Positions 31,653 to 33,035 of a DNA stretch of 33,035 bases are shown here, one piece after another (the first letter of the stretch is position 1; each line of letters opens with the position of its first letter). The DNA is taken from assembly GCF_007992215.1 (NCBI RefSeq), contig NZ_BJZV01000038.1, positions 1-33,035 of the forward strand, in the 5' to 3' direction. Under the pieces are notes generated by a model. The model was not told where the DNA came from. It did not search any database and was given only the letters and a program-made list of their open reading frames with translations. Origin of the DNA: Methylobacterium gnaphalii (GTDB lineage Bacteria > Pseudomonadota > Alphaproteobacteria > Rhizobiales > Beijerinckiaceae). The position numbers and the translations under genes were made by a program.

Positions 31653-33035
31653 CCCCATGGCCCAGAGGCTAAAATGACTGGACCAGGTGCGAAATTGCCG
31701 TCTTGCATCTCGGATTCACTTGAGAGTTGGCAGATTGTCTACCAACAAGCGAGCTTGCCGACCGTTGGGAGTGTCAAGTCCGGGGAATGCAGCCTACTTA
31801 GACCAGTGTGAGCCTATTTGGATCTTGCGTGAGGTGAGGCCTAATACATATTCGGCTGATTTCTGTCTTCTTACCACAGTTTTGACAAATCATTTCGCCG
31901 ACAGTTTAAGCATTTATTCAAATAATACCGCCAAATACGGCCAAAATCTGAGATTATTGGCTATCAATTTCCCATTTAATTGCGTTAATACCAGAAAAAG
32001 CTTGCATGAGCCAACAGAGAAGCTATGAAGTCGAATGCTGTTGGGCGAGAGCACAGCGTGCGTTGATGATACAGTAGGGCCGAAAATTCTTTAGGCAAAG
32101 GCCAGTGCGCCCATATTCGGGAAACCGGCCAGGAGCGCACACGCGAGTCGCATTACTTCGGCCTCCCAACATGACGTAGCCAACAAGTTAAACACTGCGC
32201 CTCAATTTCTTGGCTCGCTGTTTCGCTTGATTGGACCGATGAGTTCGTTTCGCGGCGACGTAGCGCGCCTTCATGGTCTGCTCGGGAGAGTGTGCTACCG
32301 AATTGCAGTCCCCTATTCGGGGATAAACGTCGTACGCTGGCCTGTCGCTTCCTTCCCTCACAGGTCAGCGACGGCGGGTCGGATGGTTTTCTCGATAGTT
32401 AGCTGTCCGACCCGCTCCGTGACGGATTTCGTCGCTCAAATTGCCAACAACCATCGGCTCGGGAGAGGCGGCTCAAGTAGCCAACCCGCGCAGCATCACT
32501 CTGGCCACCTGACCAGTCGGCGCATTCAAGCCTTGCAGACGAAGTGTGACTTCTGACTAGCCGCATCACCTGTTTGGTCGAACAGGCGAAAAATTTCTGT
32601 ATCGTCTCCGAGCCACTGACACTTTGAGAACCCGCGTGGCACGATGCTATAGCTCGAAGCCGACGCCCCGAGACCGCTATGTGCTTATTTCGTAATTTTA
32701 CTGTTTTCTGCATGGAAATATCATAAGCTCAAGCAAGTCTGCTGCTGTTGATGCCACCGCTTCATAAATCAAAGACATTGTAGACATGGAGCTACGCCGC
32801 CCGTCAAAGCGGCCGCCTAACCCGTTGCCGCTTTGACAGATATGTGCACGCAGTTTACCCGCAGAATAAGTTAAACTGACATTCTGGCGTAAGGTCGTCT
32901 GCAGAGCCGCCGGGCGCAGCAATCAAGTTTAACACTAGACATCTAACCTAATAGCACGACGACGGTCCAGCACGTGCGATACCCAGCACATATGCCCGGG
33001 TCGCAAAGCAATTATATCAAACTCGCTAACGTGCC
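31653..33035. other. Gene-poor, partly AT-rich right end
   Basis: No protein-coding gene is supported over about 1.4 kb. The stretch 31850-32030 is notably AT-rich, unlike the cassettes. The dispersed repeat copy C lies at 32286-32425. Near 32852-32877 a short dyad, agttta with taaact at 14-nt spacing, is present, and aagttaaac-type words recur at about 32186, 32868 and 32924; their meaning is unclear. Open frames here, such as 31687-32028 plus, have no recognisable content. Confidence 0.45.
32286..32425 (+). repeat. Dispersed hairpin repeat, copy C
   Basis: It begins gagagtgtgctaccgaattg, passes through caggtcagcgacggcgggtc and has a perfect 10-bp hairpin, gcgggtcgga (32374-32383) with tccgacccgc (32406-32415) and a 22-nt loop. 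It matches copy A over about 140 nt at roughly two thirds identity by eye, and shares an exact 18-nt word with copy B. It has the same orientation as copies A and B, about 25.8 kb away. Confidence 0.6.

Noticed and set aside
31687..32028. Plus-strand open frame of 113 codons after the efflux operon
   Set aside because: It lies in AT-rich DNA, has no recognisable motif and starts without a ribosome binding site.
1..33035. CRISPR arrays, tRNA or rRNA genes, intact insertion sequences, toxin-antitoxin pairs or replication genes
   Set aside because: Reading through, I found no regularly spaced direct repeats, no tRNA-like cloverleaf, no transposase with intact catalytic residues and no partition or replication proteins.

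Overview
The window is high-GC DNA of an alphaproteobacterium. It most resembles the Methylobacterium/Methylorubrum group, judged from protein style, ATGA-type gene overlaps, an Irr-like iron box and a recombinase remnant of a type I associate with those genomes; this is inference without a database search. It is an accessory region: compact functional cassettes separated by degenerate DNA full of broken genes and an imperfect dispersed repeat. No rRNA, tRNA, CRISPR array, intact insertion sequence or replication gene was seen.

Layout. (1) 1-204: broken tyrosine recombinase running off the left edge. (2) 549-4571: phosphonate cassette with an organophosphate-type MFS permease, phosphonoacetate hydrolase (phnA) and a divergent LysR-type regulator. 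(3) 4572-8119: mostly decayed DNA holding one intact SAM methyltransferase, a frameshifted nucleoside phosphorylase relic, several copies of a hairpin repeat and perhaps one small exported protein. (4) 8120-16910: eight-gene carbohydrate cluster: a small DXD glycosyltransferase, a frameshifted GT29-like gene, a glycosyltransferase with a Cys4 knuckle, two GT4 enzymes, a sucrose-phosphate synthase/phosphatase fusion, a GT2/GT7-type enzyme and a MurG/GT28-like enzyme. (5) 17899-20139: hybrid histidine kinase, then a broken small exported protein gene. (6) 20616-25258: iron-siderophore uptake operon (TonB receptor, DUF3649, PepSY-TM, DUF3325) with an Irr-box-like site upstream. (7) 25929-27835: zinc alcohol dehydrogenase between two relics. 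(8) 27844-31652: MarR-controlled efflux operon of the AaeXAB type (MarR, FUSC, DUF1656, membrane fusion protein) with a perfect palindrome upstream. (9) 31653-33035: gene-poor, partly AT-rich tail containing a further copy of the hairpin repeat.

How the genes work together. The phosphonate cassette should import phosphonoacetate or a related compound and cleave it to acetate and phosphate under LysR control. The carbohydrate cluster should make sucrose and, by inference, a more complex cytoplasmic glycoside or glycoconjugate; no flippase, polymerase or export gene is present. The iron operon imports and probably reduces ferric-siderophore. The MarR operon should export aromatic or other weak acids. 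The carbohydrate cluster is the best candidate for a poorly described system.
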